From assembly GCA_017406985.1 (NCBI GenBank), contig JAFQXL010000004.1, positions 247,708 to 311,707 on the forward strand: 64,000 nucleotides of DNA, read 5' to 3'. Position numbers and translations under genes: made by a program. The notes beneath the pieces are model-generated. The model searched no databases. It was given only the letters and a program-made list of their open reading frames with translations, and had not been told where the DNA came from. Origin of the DNA: Candidatus Saccharimonadota bacterium. Its GTDB lineage: Bacteria; Patescibacteriota; Saccharimonadia; Saccharimonadales; Saccharimonadaceae. This document shows, in pieces, positions 44,175-53,732 of this stretch. The first letter of the stretch is position 1; every line of letters starts with the position of its first letter.

Positions 44175-45190
44175 TTTTTCCTCCCGTGTTTTATTTTTGA
44201 AAGCGTCTGTAAAAACTGATTTTTTAGTTTAAAGGTCGGCCTTAAGAAGACGTAGAGACTTGGATGTTTCGTACTAAATTTTAACTCATGAGCGCGAAAG
44301 TGTCTTTCTTTTAGAAAATAGTTCGCGCTAAAGTCAGAGTTTTTATAATCTAGCTTCGCGATTTTCGCAAACTTTAAAGCGGATTTTAATTTAAGGCGAT
44401 TTAGGTTCCAGTTATAATTACGAAAACGAACGGCAGAAGTAATATCTTTAAACTCCGGAGAATCTTCGATAAAACGATCGTTTTCGTCGCTTTCGGTTTT
44501 TACGGCAAAAATCTTTCCGTCCGATTTTACGCTTGCGTTTTCGTTATCACGACGATAGTAATAAAGCGGTTTTTCGAGGCAGAAGACTTTTTTAGCTTTT
44601 AGAAAAGCTTTAAACTGGAAACCAATATCCTGATAGCTCGAGCCTTCAGTTTCTAAAAACTTTATATTATTTTTTAAGAGATATTCCCTTTTATAAACCG
44701 CAGACCAGACGGTCGGATCGACTAGAAAAATCCGCTGATTCTTTTTCGGCTCGATTTTACAGCCGTTAGCCGGAAAATCTTTTCGAACTTCAGAAAACAT
44801 CTTTTTTGGATAAGTTTTCCAAGTTTTTCCATAAAAATCGAGGAAGCTAGTCTTTATAACTTCGGCGTCGGTCGAGAGAAGAGTCTGATAAAAGTCGCGA
44901 TGAATAAAATCGTCCGGCTCGACAATCCCGATATATTCGCCTTCAGCCCTTTTTATTCCAAGATTTAAACTCGCGCCATAGCCAGAGTTTTTCTTATTAA
45001 TAACTTTAAATCTTTTATCGGTTTTCGCGAAGTTTTCTAAAATTTCTAGAGAGTTATCGGTCGAGCCGTCGTTAATTAAAAGACACTCAAAATCTTTAAA
45101 ACTTTGGTTTTTTATACTCTCAAGACAAAGCGTTAAAAACTTTTCAACGTTATAGACCGGAACAAGAATCGAAAGTTTTATCTTTTTCAT
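44171..45190 (-). CDS. GT2-family glycosyltransferase
   Basis: 339 residues. LSILVPVYNVEKFLTLCLESIKNQ, CLLINDGSTDNSLEIL and GIVEPDDFIHRDFY are the GT-A nucleotide and metal sites. The C-terminal 100 residues are basic and unrecognised. Member of the galE-GT-GT-permease-ATPase run, so it probably acts on the exported glycan. Confidence 0.87.
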   Translation of the reverse strand: MKKIKLSILVPVYNVEKFLTLCLESIKNQSFKDFECLLINDGSTDNSLEILENFAKTDKRFKVINKKNSGYGASLNLGIKRAEGEYIGIVEPDDFIHRDFYQTLLSTDAEVIKTSFLDFYGKTWKTYPKKMFSEVRKDFPANGCKIEPKKNQRIFLVDPTVWSAVYKREYLLKNNIKFLETEGSSYQDIGFQFKAFLKAKKVFCLEKPLYYYRRDNENASVKSDGKIFAVKTESDENDRFIEDSPEFKDITSAVRFRNYNWNLNRLKLKSALKFAKIAKLDYKNSDFSANYFLKERHFRAHELKFSTKHPSLYVFLRPTFKLKNQFLQTLSKIKHGRKK

Positions 45191-45191
45191 T

Positions 45192-46160
45192 TTACCGCCT
45201 AAACCTAATAATTATTTCCGCCGGGATAAGCTTAGCAACAGAAACGTGTTGACACTTATGGCCGAAAGATTGAGAACTTCTTGCAACGGCAAGAGAATGA
45301 GAAACTTTCCAGCGGAGATAAACGCGACGGAGATATTTATTTGTTATTTTCGAGCGTTTTTTTCCGGCGAATTTTTCAAAATCACGATAACTTTTAAGCC
45401 AATTTCCCCAACTTAAAGACGAATCGCCGACGATACTGGTTTTTGTTCCGAAGTTATAATGATAAAGCGGTTCGAGGACAAATTCAATCTGATTATAATG
45501 GACTCGGTCACAAGCAGAGAGGTATTCTAAGGTAAACTTAGTATCTTCCGCAAAAGTCATAGTTTCGTCAAAACGAATTTTAAAATGTTTAATTATGTCG
45601 GCGCGGAAGAGTTTATTTGAGACGGCGTAAAGCCGACCATCGGTATAGGCCGAACGAAGGACAAAATCTTTAAAAGTTTCTTCCGGATTACGCCCTTTTA
45701 GCGGGTTTAAATAAATATCTTTTTCAAATTTCGTCCCAAGACGAGTATAATGAACTCCCGAAACGGCGAGCGCGACTTTTAAATCGCGCGATTTTAACTT
45801 ATCGTTTTTCGTTAAGGCGAGAAACATTTTTTTATAGAAATCTTTATTGACCGAGTCGTCCGAATCGGTAAAAGCAATAAACTTTCCGGTTGCCTTAGAG
45901 AGACCAAAGTTTCTCGCACTCGAGACACCGCCGTTTTCTTTTTCGAAAACTTTTAAATCAGGAACTTTTTTCCCCTTAAACTTAATTTTGTATTGACGCG
46001 AAAACTCTTTTAAAAGTTTTTCGGAGCCGTCAGTCGAACCGTCGTCGACGACGATTAATTCTAAATTAGGATATGAACATTTTGTAATGCTCAAAATTAG
46101 TTTTACCGCATCTTTTCCGGTATTTCTGACAGGAATAATAACCGAAATTTTCGCGTCCAA
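45192..46160 (-). CDS. GT2-family glycosyltransferase, TTG start
   Basis: 322 residues from TTG 46160, which gives (M)DAKISVIIPVRN and has GAGG 6 nt upstream, one base after the galE stop. A longer frame starting inside galE is rejected. Motifs: LELIVVDDGSTDGSEKL, GGVSSARNFGLSKATG and AFTDSDDSVNKDF. Ends 1 nt before the next glycosyltransferase start. Confidence 0.85.
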   Translation of the reverse strand: MDAKISVIIPVRNTGKDAVKLILSITKCSYPNLELIVVDDGSTDGSEKLLKEFSRQYKIKFKGKKVPDLKVFEKENGGVSSARNFGLSKATGKFIAFTDSDDSVNKDFYKKMFLALTKNDKLKSRDLKVALAVSGVHYTRLGTKFEKDIYLNPLKGRNPEETFKDFVLRSAYTDGRLYAVSNKLFRADIIKHFKIRFDETMTFAEDTKFTLEYLSACDRVHYNQIEFVLEPLYHYNFGTKTSIVGDSSLSWGNWLKSYRDFEKFAGKKRSKITNKYLRRVYLRWKVSHSLAVARSSQSFGHKCQHVSVAKLIPAEIIIRFRR

Positions 46161-46161
46161 T

Positions 46162-47157
46162 TTAACCTCGCAAGAACTTAATTGTATCACGCATTGCGTC
46201 TTCAACGGTTTTTTCGGCTTTCCAGCCTAATTCCCTTTCGGCTTTTTCGGCATTTGCGGTTAAAATCGGTAAATCACCAGCGCGACGACCGACGACTTTA
46301 TATGGTAATTTTTCGCCACTTGCTTTTTCAAAGGCGTTAATCATTTCAAAAACGGTCGTCCCAGTTCCAGTTCCAAGATTATAAATCGAGACGCCCGGCT
46401 TTTCGTGTTCCATCGCGAGGATATGGCCGTTCGCGAGGTCGACAACATGGATATAGTCACGAATACAAGAGCCATCACGAGTTTTATAGTCGTCGCCAAA
46501 GACGCTAAGTTCTTCGATATCGCCCTTCGCGACACGCATAATAATCGGCATTAGATTATTCGGGATTCCGTTCGGATCTTCGCCGAGAAGACCGGATTCG
46601 TGATTTCCGACCGGGTTAAAATAGCGAAGGAGCGTAACGCTAAAGTCTTTATCGGCAACACAGACATCTTTTAAGATTTCTTCAATCATGAATTTAGTTT
46701 TTCCATAAGGATTAGTTAGTTCCCTGCCGGTCGGAAGAGATTCATCGCAAGTATCTTGATGTGGGTCACCATAGACAGTCGCGGAAGAGCTAAAAATAAT
46801 ATTTTTAACACCATATTTTTTCATTGAGTTTAAAATATTAAGCGTTCCGTCGATATTAGTTTTATAATATTCAAGCGGTTTTTCAACGCTCTCGCCGACC
46901 GCTTTTAGACCGGCAAAATGAATTACGTTCGTAAAGTTTCCGTTTTTAAAGACTTCGTCGACTTTTTCTGCGTCTAACATATCGACATAATGGAACTTCG
47001 GGCGAACACCAGTTAAACTTTCAATCTTATCTAAAACAGTTTCTTTTGAGTTATAAAGATTATCTAGAATTTCGACTTCATAGCCTTTTTTAATTAGCTC
47101 AACGACTGTATGAGAACCAATATAACCCATTCCCCCCGTTGCAAGAACTTTAGCCAT
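46162..47157 (-). CDS. galE: UDP-glucose 4-epimerase
   Basis: 331 residues. NAD-binding VLATGGMGYIGSHTVVELIKKG; catalytic Ser/Tyr/Lys in IIFSSSATVYG and NPYGKTKFMIEE; substrate region LRYFNPVGNHESG. Makes UDP-galactose, the substrate of Glf. First gene of the minus-strand glycan operon, transcribed away from the 47242 gene. Confidence 0.95.
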   Translation of the reverse strand: MAKVLATGGMGYIGSHTVVELIKKGYEVEILDNLYNSKETVLDKIESLTGVRPKFHYVDMLDAEKVDEVFKNGNFTNVIHFAGLKAVGESVEKPLEYYKTNIDGTLNILNSMKKYGVKNIIFSSSATVYGDPHQDTCDESLPTGRELTNPYGKTKFMIEEILKDVCVADKDFSVTLLRYFNPVGNHESGLLGEDPNGIPNNLMPIIMRVAKGDIEELSVFGDDYKTRDGSCIRDYIHVVDLANGHILAMEHEKPGVSIYNLGTGTGTTVFEMINAFEKASGEKLPYKVVGRRAGDLPILTANAEKAERELGWKAEKTVEDAMRDTIKFLRG

Positions 47158-47241
47158 TTTTACTCCTTTTTCTTTCTCTTATAATTATAGCACGAAATAT
47201 GTTATACTTATAGTAGCTGGTGGGCTTTAAAGGAGGTAAAA

Positions 47242-48414
47242 GTGGCACGAAATTTGAAGAAAAAGCCCAAAGTCTCGATTGTGGTTCCGATTTATAAGGT
47301 TGAGAGATACCTGAGAGAATGTGTTGATAGTATTTTAAAACAAACTTTAAAAGATATTGAAGTTATTTTAGTCGACGACGGAAGTCCAGACAAATGCGGA
47401 GAGATTGTCGACGAATATGCGCGGGCAGACAAGCGAGTTATCGCGATCCATCAAGAAAATAGTGGTTATTCTAAAGCGGTAAATCGCGGGATTGATTTAG
47501 CGCGAGGGGAATATATCGGGATTATCGAAAGTGACGACTGGATTGACGACGATATGTATGAATCGCTCTATAAAAATGCGAAGAAAAATAAAACCGATGT
47601 TACTAAAGGAATGTTTTATGTCTATCGCTCGACAAAGAGCTCTGGCGCTCAGAATACGGTTTATCGAAATCCAAACGGTGTTGATTTAAGATTCGCGCCG
47701 GAGGGGGCTTTCTCGCCAGAAGAGTGGCCGAGGATTATGGCGTTTCATGCTTCGATTTGGTCTTCGATTTATAAAGCCAGCTTTATTAAAAAAATCAAAA
47801 TCCCCGATACTGAAGGTGCGAGTTATCAAGATTTTCCGTTTATGACCGAGGTTTTTTGTAAGGCGAAGAAAATTTCGGTAGTTAAGCGCCCGTTTGTTCA
47901 TTGGCGAAACGACGAAAATCAGGGAAATTCGACTTCGGCTAAAGGAGAGAAGCTACTCTTTATGGCAAAAAATTCAAAAACTTCGCTCCAAATTTTAAAA
48001 GATTCCGGAAAATATGACATTTTCAAAGAGTCATTTTTCGTTCATGTCTTTTGGGCGAATTATGACTTTTTTAATAGAATTGACCGAAAATATAAGAGAA
48101 CCTATCATCAAGAATTATCTGATATTTTCTCGGAAATTAAAGACGATAAGGACTTCCGTTTTCAATATTTTTCGACTTATGAAAATAATATGATGCGCTT
48201 TTTCTTAGAGAAAAATGGCTATACACGTTACAGAGTTAAAACATTTTTACACAATATTAAATTACGTTTAATTAAGCTCGCAGAAACGCTTTTGCCTAGT
48301 TATCGAATGACAAGATTTCTCAAGGATCAGAACTTCGATATTATGTTCCAGAACGAAGCTTTAATGGACGAAGTTCTAGCTTTAAGAAGAGAAGTTGATA
48401 AACTTAAAAAATAG
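47242..48414 (+). CDS. GT2-family glycosyltransferase, GTG start
   Basis: 390 residues from GTG 47242, with AAAGGAGG 5 nt upstream. VSIVVPIYKVERYLRECVDSILKQ, VILVDDGSPDKCGEIVDEY and IESDDWIDDDMY mark the GT-A sites. The C-terminus ends in a short coiled coil. Divergent from galE; a TATGTTATACT box precedes it and a strong terminator follows. Confidence 0.87.
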   Translation: MARNLKKKPKVSIVVPIYKVERYLRECVDSILKQTLKDIEVILVDDGSPDKCGEIVDEYARADKRVIAIHQENSGYSKAVNRGIDLARGEYIGIIESDDWIDDDMYESLYKNAKKNKTDVTKGMFYVYRSTKSSGAQNTVYRNPNGVDLRFAPEGAFSPEEWPRIMAFHASIWSSIYKASFIKKIKIPDTEGASYQDFPFMTEVFCKAKKISVVKRPFVHWRNDENQGNSTSAKGEKLLFMAKNSKTSLQILKDSGKYDIFKESFFVHVFWANYDFFNRIDRKYKRTYHQELSDIFSEIKDDKDFRFQYFSTYENNMMRFFLEKNGYTRYRVKTFLHNIKLRLIKLAETLLPSYRMTRFLKDQNFDIMFQNEALMDEVLALRREVDKLKK

Positions 48415-48436
48415 CCTCTTTCGAGGCTATTTTTTC
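48410..48436. terminator. Bidirectional terminator between glycosyltransferase and LGFP gene
   Basis: Stem AATAGCCTC / GAGGCTATT with loop TTTC and T/A runs on both sides. It overlaps the stop codon of the plus gene and touches that of the minus gene. Confidence 0.88.
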
Positions 48437-50532
48437 TATTCACAGATGGTTCCGCCGGTATATTCTTGACAACCGTTTTTAATATTAGACTTCGGCCAGC
48501 CATAAGTTCCGCTCTCGAAGCCAGAAGCCGCCCATTTACTACGGATTGAGCCGCGAGATTCAAACCAACCATTCTCATCATTTCCAACGATAACTCCGCC
48601 AGTATAATTCTGCCACTCCATACCGGTTTCAGAGTTCTTAATAATATCACTCGTAGGCCAACCTAAGACTCCACCTTCGAAGCTTCTATATCTCCAAACT
48701 TCGCGAGACGCTCCAATCGATATGAACCAGCCACGACTATCGTTCCCGACAATAGCGCCATTCTCATAATATTGCCATTCCATTCCGGTAGAGTTATTGC
48801 GATAAAGGTTTGAGGTTGGGAAGCCAAGAACTCCGGTTTCAAAACCATTTCTACTCCAAGCTTCACGAGATTTACCTCTTGAAATAAACCAGCCTTTTTC
48901 GTCGTTTCCTACGATAACTCCGCCAGTATAATTCTGCCATTCCATACCGGTTTCTGAGTTCTTATAAATATCGCTCGTCGGCCAACCTAAAGTTCCACCT
49001 TCGAATCCATAGCCGGCCCAGACACTACGAGATTTGCCCATAGAGACGTACCAGCCGTGGCTATTATTTCCAACAATAACGCCATTTTCGTAGTTCTGCC
49101 ATTCCATTCCAGTTGAATCATTACGATAAAGATTTGAAGTTGGGAAACCAAGTTCGCCAGATTCATAATCATGTTTCTCCCAAACTTCAGCGGATTTTCC
49201 AGCCGAGATAAACCAACCTTTTTCGTCATTTCCGACAATTTTTCCGCCAGTATAATTCTGCCAGCGCATACCCGTCTTTGAGTTTTCTTGAAGTTCACTA
49301 GTAGGCCAGCCTAAGATTCCGCTTTCAAAATTGAAGCTTGCCCAAATAGAGCGCGATTTCCCCATCGAGATATGCCAGCCATGACTATCGTTTCCGACTA
49401 CAACACCGTTCTTAAAGTTCTGCCATTCCATTCCAGTTTCTGCATTATGCTGCCAGTCAGAAGTTGGATAGCCGAGCGTATCACTATAATCCTTCCACTT
49501 CGTAAAGGCTGCGTTTTTAACTCTAAAGTAGCCAGTATTATCATTTCCTAAGATTACACCGTGTTGATATTGAGTCACATTATACTTATTATTCTCAGCT
49601 AAAGCGGTCTTTTCTGCTTCTTTTTCGCCAAGATATAGAGTATTTCCATCATATCCGGCAACATTTTGAGTCGAGCCGAACCAATCTGTAAAGTAAATGT
49701 AAAAATTACGGTTTCCATAAGCACCACAGTTAGCTGAGCCAGTTCCAGCTGCAAGAGCAGCAGCGTTTGGCTGATAAGGAGTATAGCGATAAAGCGCGGA
49801 AGTCGCAAGGTTCTCGATGTAAACCTGAGAGCTACCACAGGCGGCGTTCGGACTATAACGGACTTCGTTCCATCCTACTGGATAGTTTGTCCAGCCGCCG
49901 GAAAGAACCGTGTTAAAGAGGCTTGCGGCGTTTCGGATTTGGTTTTTAAAGCCATAATAAGTCGAAGAACAAGCCGCGGTATCAGGACAACCGTAGCCAG
50001 TTGCAGAACGATATTGGAAGCTATTTGGGAAAGTATCGGTAATAATCCCCTGTTCTTTTTGTAATAAGACGATTAAAACTTGTGGGTTAATCTGATAATC
50101 TTGTGCCGCTTGATAGATAATATGCGCCGCGGATTCACCGTTAATATTTTCGTCCGCTAAACAAACAAAATGACCATCAGAAACGTGCCACGTATAAGGC
50201 GGATAAGTTTCAGAATAATAACCGACTTTATCGCCAGCAGTCCATTTTCCAAGATTAGTATCGTTACAAGCGTTTTTTGATTTTAAGAAAGCTTGGATTT
50301 CGCTTTCACTCATTGATTTATAATTTCGCATGACGGCGTCGCTAATAATATTCCCCGCCTTAAACTGCGACAAGTCCGCGGCGTTAGCACTATCAATACT
50401 TCGGCTATATAAGAAACTAAAAGCCGCAACCACCATGAAGATAAAGAGACCAAAAATCACATATCTCTTATCGAGACGTCGATTCTCGCCTTTACCGTCG
50501 ATGATTCGATAAATTACATTTTCTTCTTTCAA
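48436..50532 (-). CDS. Secreted wall protein: lysozyme-like domain plus six to seven LGFP repeats
   Basis: 698 residues from TTG 50532 (AAAGGAG 8 nt upstream). Membrane anchor/signal near 26-46. Middle domain (about 55-290) with INPQVLIVLLQKEQGIIT and FQYRSATGYGCPD, a lysozyme-like module frequent in actinobacterial wall proteins. Residues 352-698 are six 54-residue LGFP repeats (LGWPTSDIYKNSETGMEWQ type) and a partial seventh. LGFP repeats bind or act at mycolate/arabinogalactan walls of actinobacteria, which are hosts of Saccharibacteria; a role in host attachment is inference. Confidence 0.85.
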   Translation of the reverse strand: MKEENVIYRIIDGKGENRRLDKRYVIFGLFIFMVVAAFSFLYSRSIDSANAADLSQFKAGNIISDAVMRNYKSMSESEIQAFLKSKNACNDTNLGKWTAGDKVGYYSETYPPYTWHVSDGHFVCLADENINGESAAHIIYQAAQDYQINPQVLIVLLQKEQGIITDTFPNSFQYRSATGYGCPDTAACSSTYYGFKNQIRNAASLFNTVLSGGWTNYPVGWNEVRYSPNAACGSSQVYIENLATSALYRYTPYQPNAAALAAGTGSANCGAYGNRNFYIYFTDWFGSTQNVAGYDGNTLYLGEKEAEKTALAENNKYNVTQYQHGVILGNDNTGYFRVKNAAFTKWKDYSDTLGYPTSDWQHNAETGMEWQNFKNGVVVGNDSHGWHISMGKSRSIWASFNFESGILGWPTSELQENSKTGMRWQNYTGGKIVGNDEKGWFISAGKSAEVWEKHDYESGELGFPTSNLYRNDSTGMEWQNYENGVIVGNNSHGWYVSMGKSRSVWAGYGFEGGTLGWPTSDIYKNSETGMEWQNYTGGVIVGNDEKGWFISRGKSREAWSRNGFETGVLGFPTSNLYRNNSTGMEWQYYENGAIVGNDSRGWFISIGASREVWRYRSFEGGVLGWPTSDIIKNSETGMEWQNYTGGVIVGNDENGWFESRGSIRSKWAASGFESGTYGWPKSNIKNGCQEYTGGTICE
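48439..49479 (-). repeat. 162-bp tandem coding repeats (LGFP), 324-bp superperiod
   Basis: Six full units of 54 codons and a partial one. LGFPTSNLYRN and LGWPTSDIYKN units alternate, and units 3+4 resemble 5+6 closely, which points to a recent duplication of a two-repeat block. Confidence 0.85.
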
Positions 50533-50662
50533 TTTTAATACTCCTTTATTAAAATCGATCGACCTATTTTTATCCTGATTTTAATGTATTTTATTGTTTA
50601 TATTTTTATTTTTGTAGATTTTAGTTTATTATACAACAAAAGTCTGAAAAAAGTCAAGTTTT

Positions 50663-51187
50663 CTAGACTTTTATATTACCAGTTACAACACCAGTGCGAT
50701 TACCAACGGTTACGGTTAATGTAAAATTATACAGCCCAGAAGCAATTCCCTCGGTTTTGATGTCGAAGCCATCACAGCTCGTCGAGTCCGGTCCGGCGTT
50801 AATCGTTTTAGTCGAACGTTTAACATAGTCGCCGTTACTCGACTTCATTTCAAGTTCACAAGTTCCGGTCTCGGTTAAAATCTCGAAAATCGTTACGCGA
50901 ATTTGATATTTTCCGTCTTTAATTTCGTTTTTCGAGAGAGAAATATCGAGTTTTTCAGAGTCGGAAACGTGTTCGTCTTCATTTTGTTTCGGAGTCTGAC
51001 TCGAGCCGCCTTGTTCGACTTTTGTTTCTAGCTCCGTAGAATTAACCGTCGTCGTAAGAGTATTATCTTCATTTTTCTTCGGCGGCATAATTAAAGACAA
51101 GACAAGAAAAGTAATCCCGACCGAAAATAATAAGACAAAGAAAATATAAAGGGGAGTCAGATTTTTCTTATCGCTAGTTTTACTCAT
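50663..51187 (-). CDS. Unknown membrane-anchored protein with Ig-like outer domain
   Basis: 174 residues, not recognised. One membrane segment (about 13-34), a Glu/Thr/Gln linker, then a roughly 95-residue beta-rich domain with two cysteines (GTCELEMKS, STSCDGFD) ending in YNFTLTVTVGNRTGVVTG, an Ig-like pattern. It follows the 51221 gene by 33 nt. Confidence 0.55.
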   Translation of the reverse strand: MSKTSDKKNLTPLYIFFVLLFSVGITFLVLSLIMPPKKNEDNTLTTTVNSTELETKVEQGGSSQTPKQNEDEHVSDSEKLDISLSKNEIKDGKYQIRVTIFEILTETGTCELEMKSSNGDYVKRSTKTINAGPDSTSCDGFDIKTEGIASGLYNFTLTVTVGNRTGVVTGNIKV

Positions 51188-51220
51188 CTTAAGTTTATAA
51201 TATCACGTTATAAAAATTTT

Positions 51221-52273
51221 TCAATTATTTTTATAGAGGCCAGCGTGTTTTCCGCCGTCATAAATTAAAGTCGGGATAGATTTTGCTTTAATTTCTTCGT
51301 CGATAACTTTATGGTCATTTTCGACGGCTTCTTTAATTTCGGTCGAGTTAGCCGAATTTTTAATTTCTTCGATTTCTGCGTCGCTCGCCCCAAATTCTTT
51401 AAGCCAGCTACTAAATATATTAACTGTTTCTTCTTCAGACCAGTCGTTATTAAGGCGTGTTTGGAAATTAACTCCGTTTTCGTCTTTCTCCGTAAATAAG
51501 CGGTCTAACATTTTTACGGTATAGTTATCTTGAAGTTTCATAACAGCGTAGAAATATCTTGTCGCGATGTCCGAGTTTTTAAAGCGATAACTCCCGTCCG
51601 CGTTTTTAATTGCATAAAATACAACTTTAGTATTATAACTATCGAGAAAACCAGAGTTTTTCTGATTATTATAAGACTTTAGACAGACAATACAACCTAA
51701 GTCCATAATATCAATAGCAGCTTTTTCGGCGTTTTCATTCCCGACTTTAGCCATAAATTTAATATTTTTAAAGTCGTCTTCGTTCCAAGTTTTAAGTCGA
51801 TCCGGAATTCCGGCGAAGATTTCGCCCCACTGTCCGATATTTTGACCGATTTGTTCGAAAATATTAGTCGCTTCCGCCTCGTCGATCGAACAAGATTCGC
51901 TCGTTAAGGAGCAGGCGCTCGGCTTACTTACATTACAAGTCCCAAAAACCCAAAGTGCAAGAAGAGATTTTATCGCAATAATCAGCGACCAAATCGTAAT
52001 TATAACAATTAAAACGCTAACAATTTCGATAATAATACTTAAGGGTTTAACGAGTTTCGGCTTTTTTAAGATTACCTTTTTCAAGATTGTATTTTTTACG
52101 TCGTCTTTAAAGTTTGTATCACATTTTTGAAGGCGAACTTTTTTAAAGACACAGTGCCAAGCTTTTTTAAAAACGGCGAGATATTTCTTACCGATTTCTT
52201 TTTTGAAAATACTTAAAAACGCGACAACAATGCCGACAAGACATAAAATAATAAATGCTGCTACACAAACCAT
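51221..52273 (-). CDS. Membrane protein with thioredoxin-like CIVC domain
   Basis: 350 residues. Two membrane segments (about 3-23 and 80-115), then an outer domain with the redox motif DLGCIVCLKSY, VVFYAIKN and the cis-Pro loop AKSIPTLIYDGGKHAGLY, matching a DsbA/thioredoxin fold with a helical insertion. Two further cysteine pairs lie before it (GTCNVSKPSAC, SCSI). Possibly a disulfide enzyme for the surface proteins encoded nearby. A TATAAT box lies 7 nt before the ATG. Confidence 0.65.
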   Translation of the reverse strand: MVCVAAFIILCLVGIVVAFLSIFKKEIGKKYLAVFKKAWHCVFKKVRLQKCDTNFKDDVKNTILKKVILKKPKLVKPLSIIIEIVSVLIVIITIWSLIIAIKSLLALWVFGTCNVSKPSACSLTSESCSIDEAEATNIFEQIGQNIGQWGEIFAGIPDRLKTWNEDDFKNIKFMAKVGNENAEKAAIDIMDLGCIVCLKSYNNQKNSGFLDSYNTKVVFYAIKNADGSYRFKNSDIATRYFYAVMKLQDNYTVKMLDRLFTEKDENGVNFQTRLNNDWSEEETVNIFSSWLKEFGASDAEIEEIKNSANSTEIKEAVENDHKVIDEEIKAKSIPTLIYDGGKHAGLYKNN

Positions 52274-52290
52274 ATTATATATTATACAAC

Positions 52291-52317
52291 AAAAAAGTCC
52301 CCGAGTGGGGACTTTTT
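52291..52317 (-). terminator. Terminator of tsf
   Basis: Stem AAGTCCCC / GGGGACTT with loop of 4, followed on the minus strand by TTTTTTG; 8 nt after the tsf stop. Confidence 0.88.
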
Positions 52318-52324
52318 CATGTTT

Positions 52325-52918
52325 TTACTCAGTAACGCCTAATTCAATGCGTTTAAACTGTTTAACAGTGATGTTTTCGCCAGTTTTTGCGATATTATCT
52401 TTAATGAAATCCGCAACAGTTTTAGTATCGTCTAAGATATAAGGCTGAGACATTAAAACTTTGTCTGCGAAAGCTTTTTTCATCTGTCCTTCTAAAATCT
52501 GTTCTTTCATTTTTTCAGGACCCTTAAAGTTCTCTTCGAGCTCTTTCATTTTAGCGTTTCTGTCTTCCTCTGGAATATCTTCTTCGGAGACATAGAGAGG
52601 AGCCATAGAGGCGACTTGCATCGCAATTTTATGTGCTAAATCTTTGAATTCGTCAGTTTTCGCGACAAAGCTAGTTTCGCAGTTAACCTCGACGATAGCG
52701 CCGATACGGCCGTCGTGAACGTAAGAATCAATCATTCCTTCGCGAGTTTCGCGGTCGCCACGTTTTTCTGCTTTAGTTAAGCCTTTCTTTCTCATTGCTT
52801 CGAGCGCTTTATCAAAGTCGCCATCAGCTTCGACGAGAGCATTTTTCGCATCAGTAAGGCCGACGCCAGAAAGCTCTTTTAACTTTTTGATTGTTTCAAT
52901 ATCAATTTTCCCCGCCAT
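52325..52918 (-). CDS. tsf: Elongation factor Ts, short form
   Basis: 197 residues from ATG 52918 with AGGAGG 4 nt upstream. UBA domain (TIKKLKELSGVGLTDAKNALVEADGDFDKA), then EVNCETSFVAKTDEF, which contacts EF-Tu. The second half of the dimerisation region of E. coli EF-Ts is missing, as in other reduced genomes. Cotranscribed with rpsB. Confidence 0.94.
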   Translation of the reverse strand: MAGKIDIETIKKLKELSGVGLTDAKNALVEADGDFDKALEAMRKKGLTKAEKRGDRETREGMIDSYVHDGRIGAIVEVNCETSFVAKTDEFKDLAHKIAMQVASMAPLYVSEEDIPEEDRNAKMKELEENFKGPEKMKEQILEGQMKKAFADKVLMSQPYILDDTKTVADFIKDNIAKTGENITVKQFKRIELGVTE

Positions 52919-52931
52919 GGGACCTCCTATA

Positions 52932-53621
52932 TTATTTTTTAGCAGTTTTAATAGCTTCGACGAAATAGTCGAGGACAAGTTTAGTCGCTTTAAGAGAATC
53001 GTCGTTCATCGGGACGACAAAGTCGATTTCACTCGGATCAACGTTAGTATCACAGAGAGCAATAACCGGAATTCCAAGAGTTTTAGCCTCTTTAATCGCG
53101 TTCTTATCTTCCGGAACGTCGACAACGACAATTGCCGAAGGCTGTTCGTTCATATCTTTAATTCCGCCGTAGCGTTCATTTAAAGTATCGATTTCTTCTT
53201 GAAATCTCTGAACCTCAAGTTTAGAATAACGAGCTTCGAGTTCGCCGTTTTTCATACGACGTTCGAGGTCTTTAACTTTTTTAATTTGGCGATTAACAGT
53301 TTCGACGTTAGTTAAAGTTCCGCCAACCCAACGAACTGTAACATAAGGCATCTCGACCGATTCGGCAGCTTCTTTAACGATAGCTTTAACCTGTTTTTTA
53401 GTTCCGACAAAGAGGATTTTCTTACCGCTTTTAGCGATTTCAGAAGTTTTAGCTAAAGCCTTGTCGAGACCTTCGATAGTCGCCTCGAGATTAATAATAT
53501 GAGCTTCTCCACGTTTACTGTGGATGTATGGCGCCATTTTTGGGTGCCAACGGCTGGTCTTATGACCAAAGTGCGCTCCCGCTTCAAGGAGAGCTTTCAT
53601 GTCTACTTTTACTGACATGTT
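52932..53621 (-). CDS. rpsB: Ribosomal protein uS2
   Basis: 229 residues from ATG 53621 (GGAAAAC upstream), starting MSVKVDMKALLEAGAHFGHKTSRWHPKMAPYI. Other S2 marks: NLEATIEGLDKAL, GTKKQVKAIVKEAA, RWVGGTLTN and PVIALCDTNVDPSEIDFVVPMNDDS. The rpsB-tsf order is conserved in bacteria. A TTATAAT box lies upstream, 111 nt after nusG. Confidence 0.95.
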   Translation of the reverse strand, partial: NMSVKVDMKALLEAGAHFGHKTSRWHPKMAPYIHSKRGEAHIINLEATIEGLDKALAKTSEIAKSGKKILFVGTKKQVKAIVKEAAESVEMPYVTVRWVGGTLTNVETVNRQIKKVKDLERRMKNGELEARYSKLEVQRFQEEIDTLNERYGGIKDMNEQPSAIVVVDVPEDKNAIKEAKTLGIPVIALCDTNVDPSEIDFVVPMNDDSLKATKLVLDYFVEAIKTAKK

Positions 53622-53732
53622 TTCCTTTCCCTTCACTTCGCGAATTAGATTTTCAGGAAAACCTCACGAAGCTGTTTCATTAATTTAATAATATTTATAT
53701 TATAACCTATTTTAGAATTTTTAGCAAGAATT

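Noticed and set aside
46161-46205. Longer start of the 45192 glycosyltransferase inside galE
   Set aside because: A TTG with a ribosome-binding site one base after the galE stop gives a normal GT2 N-terminus.
48439-49479. Regular repeats that could suggest a CRISPR array or satellite
   Set aside because: The 162-bp period is exactly 54 codons of LGFP repeats in one open frame, with no spacer-like units.
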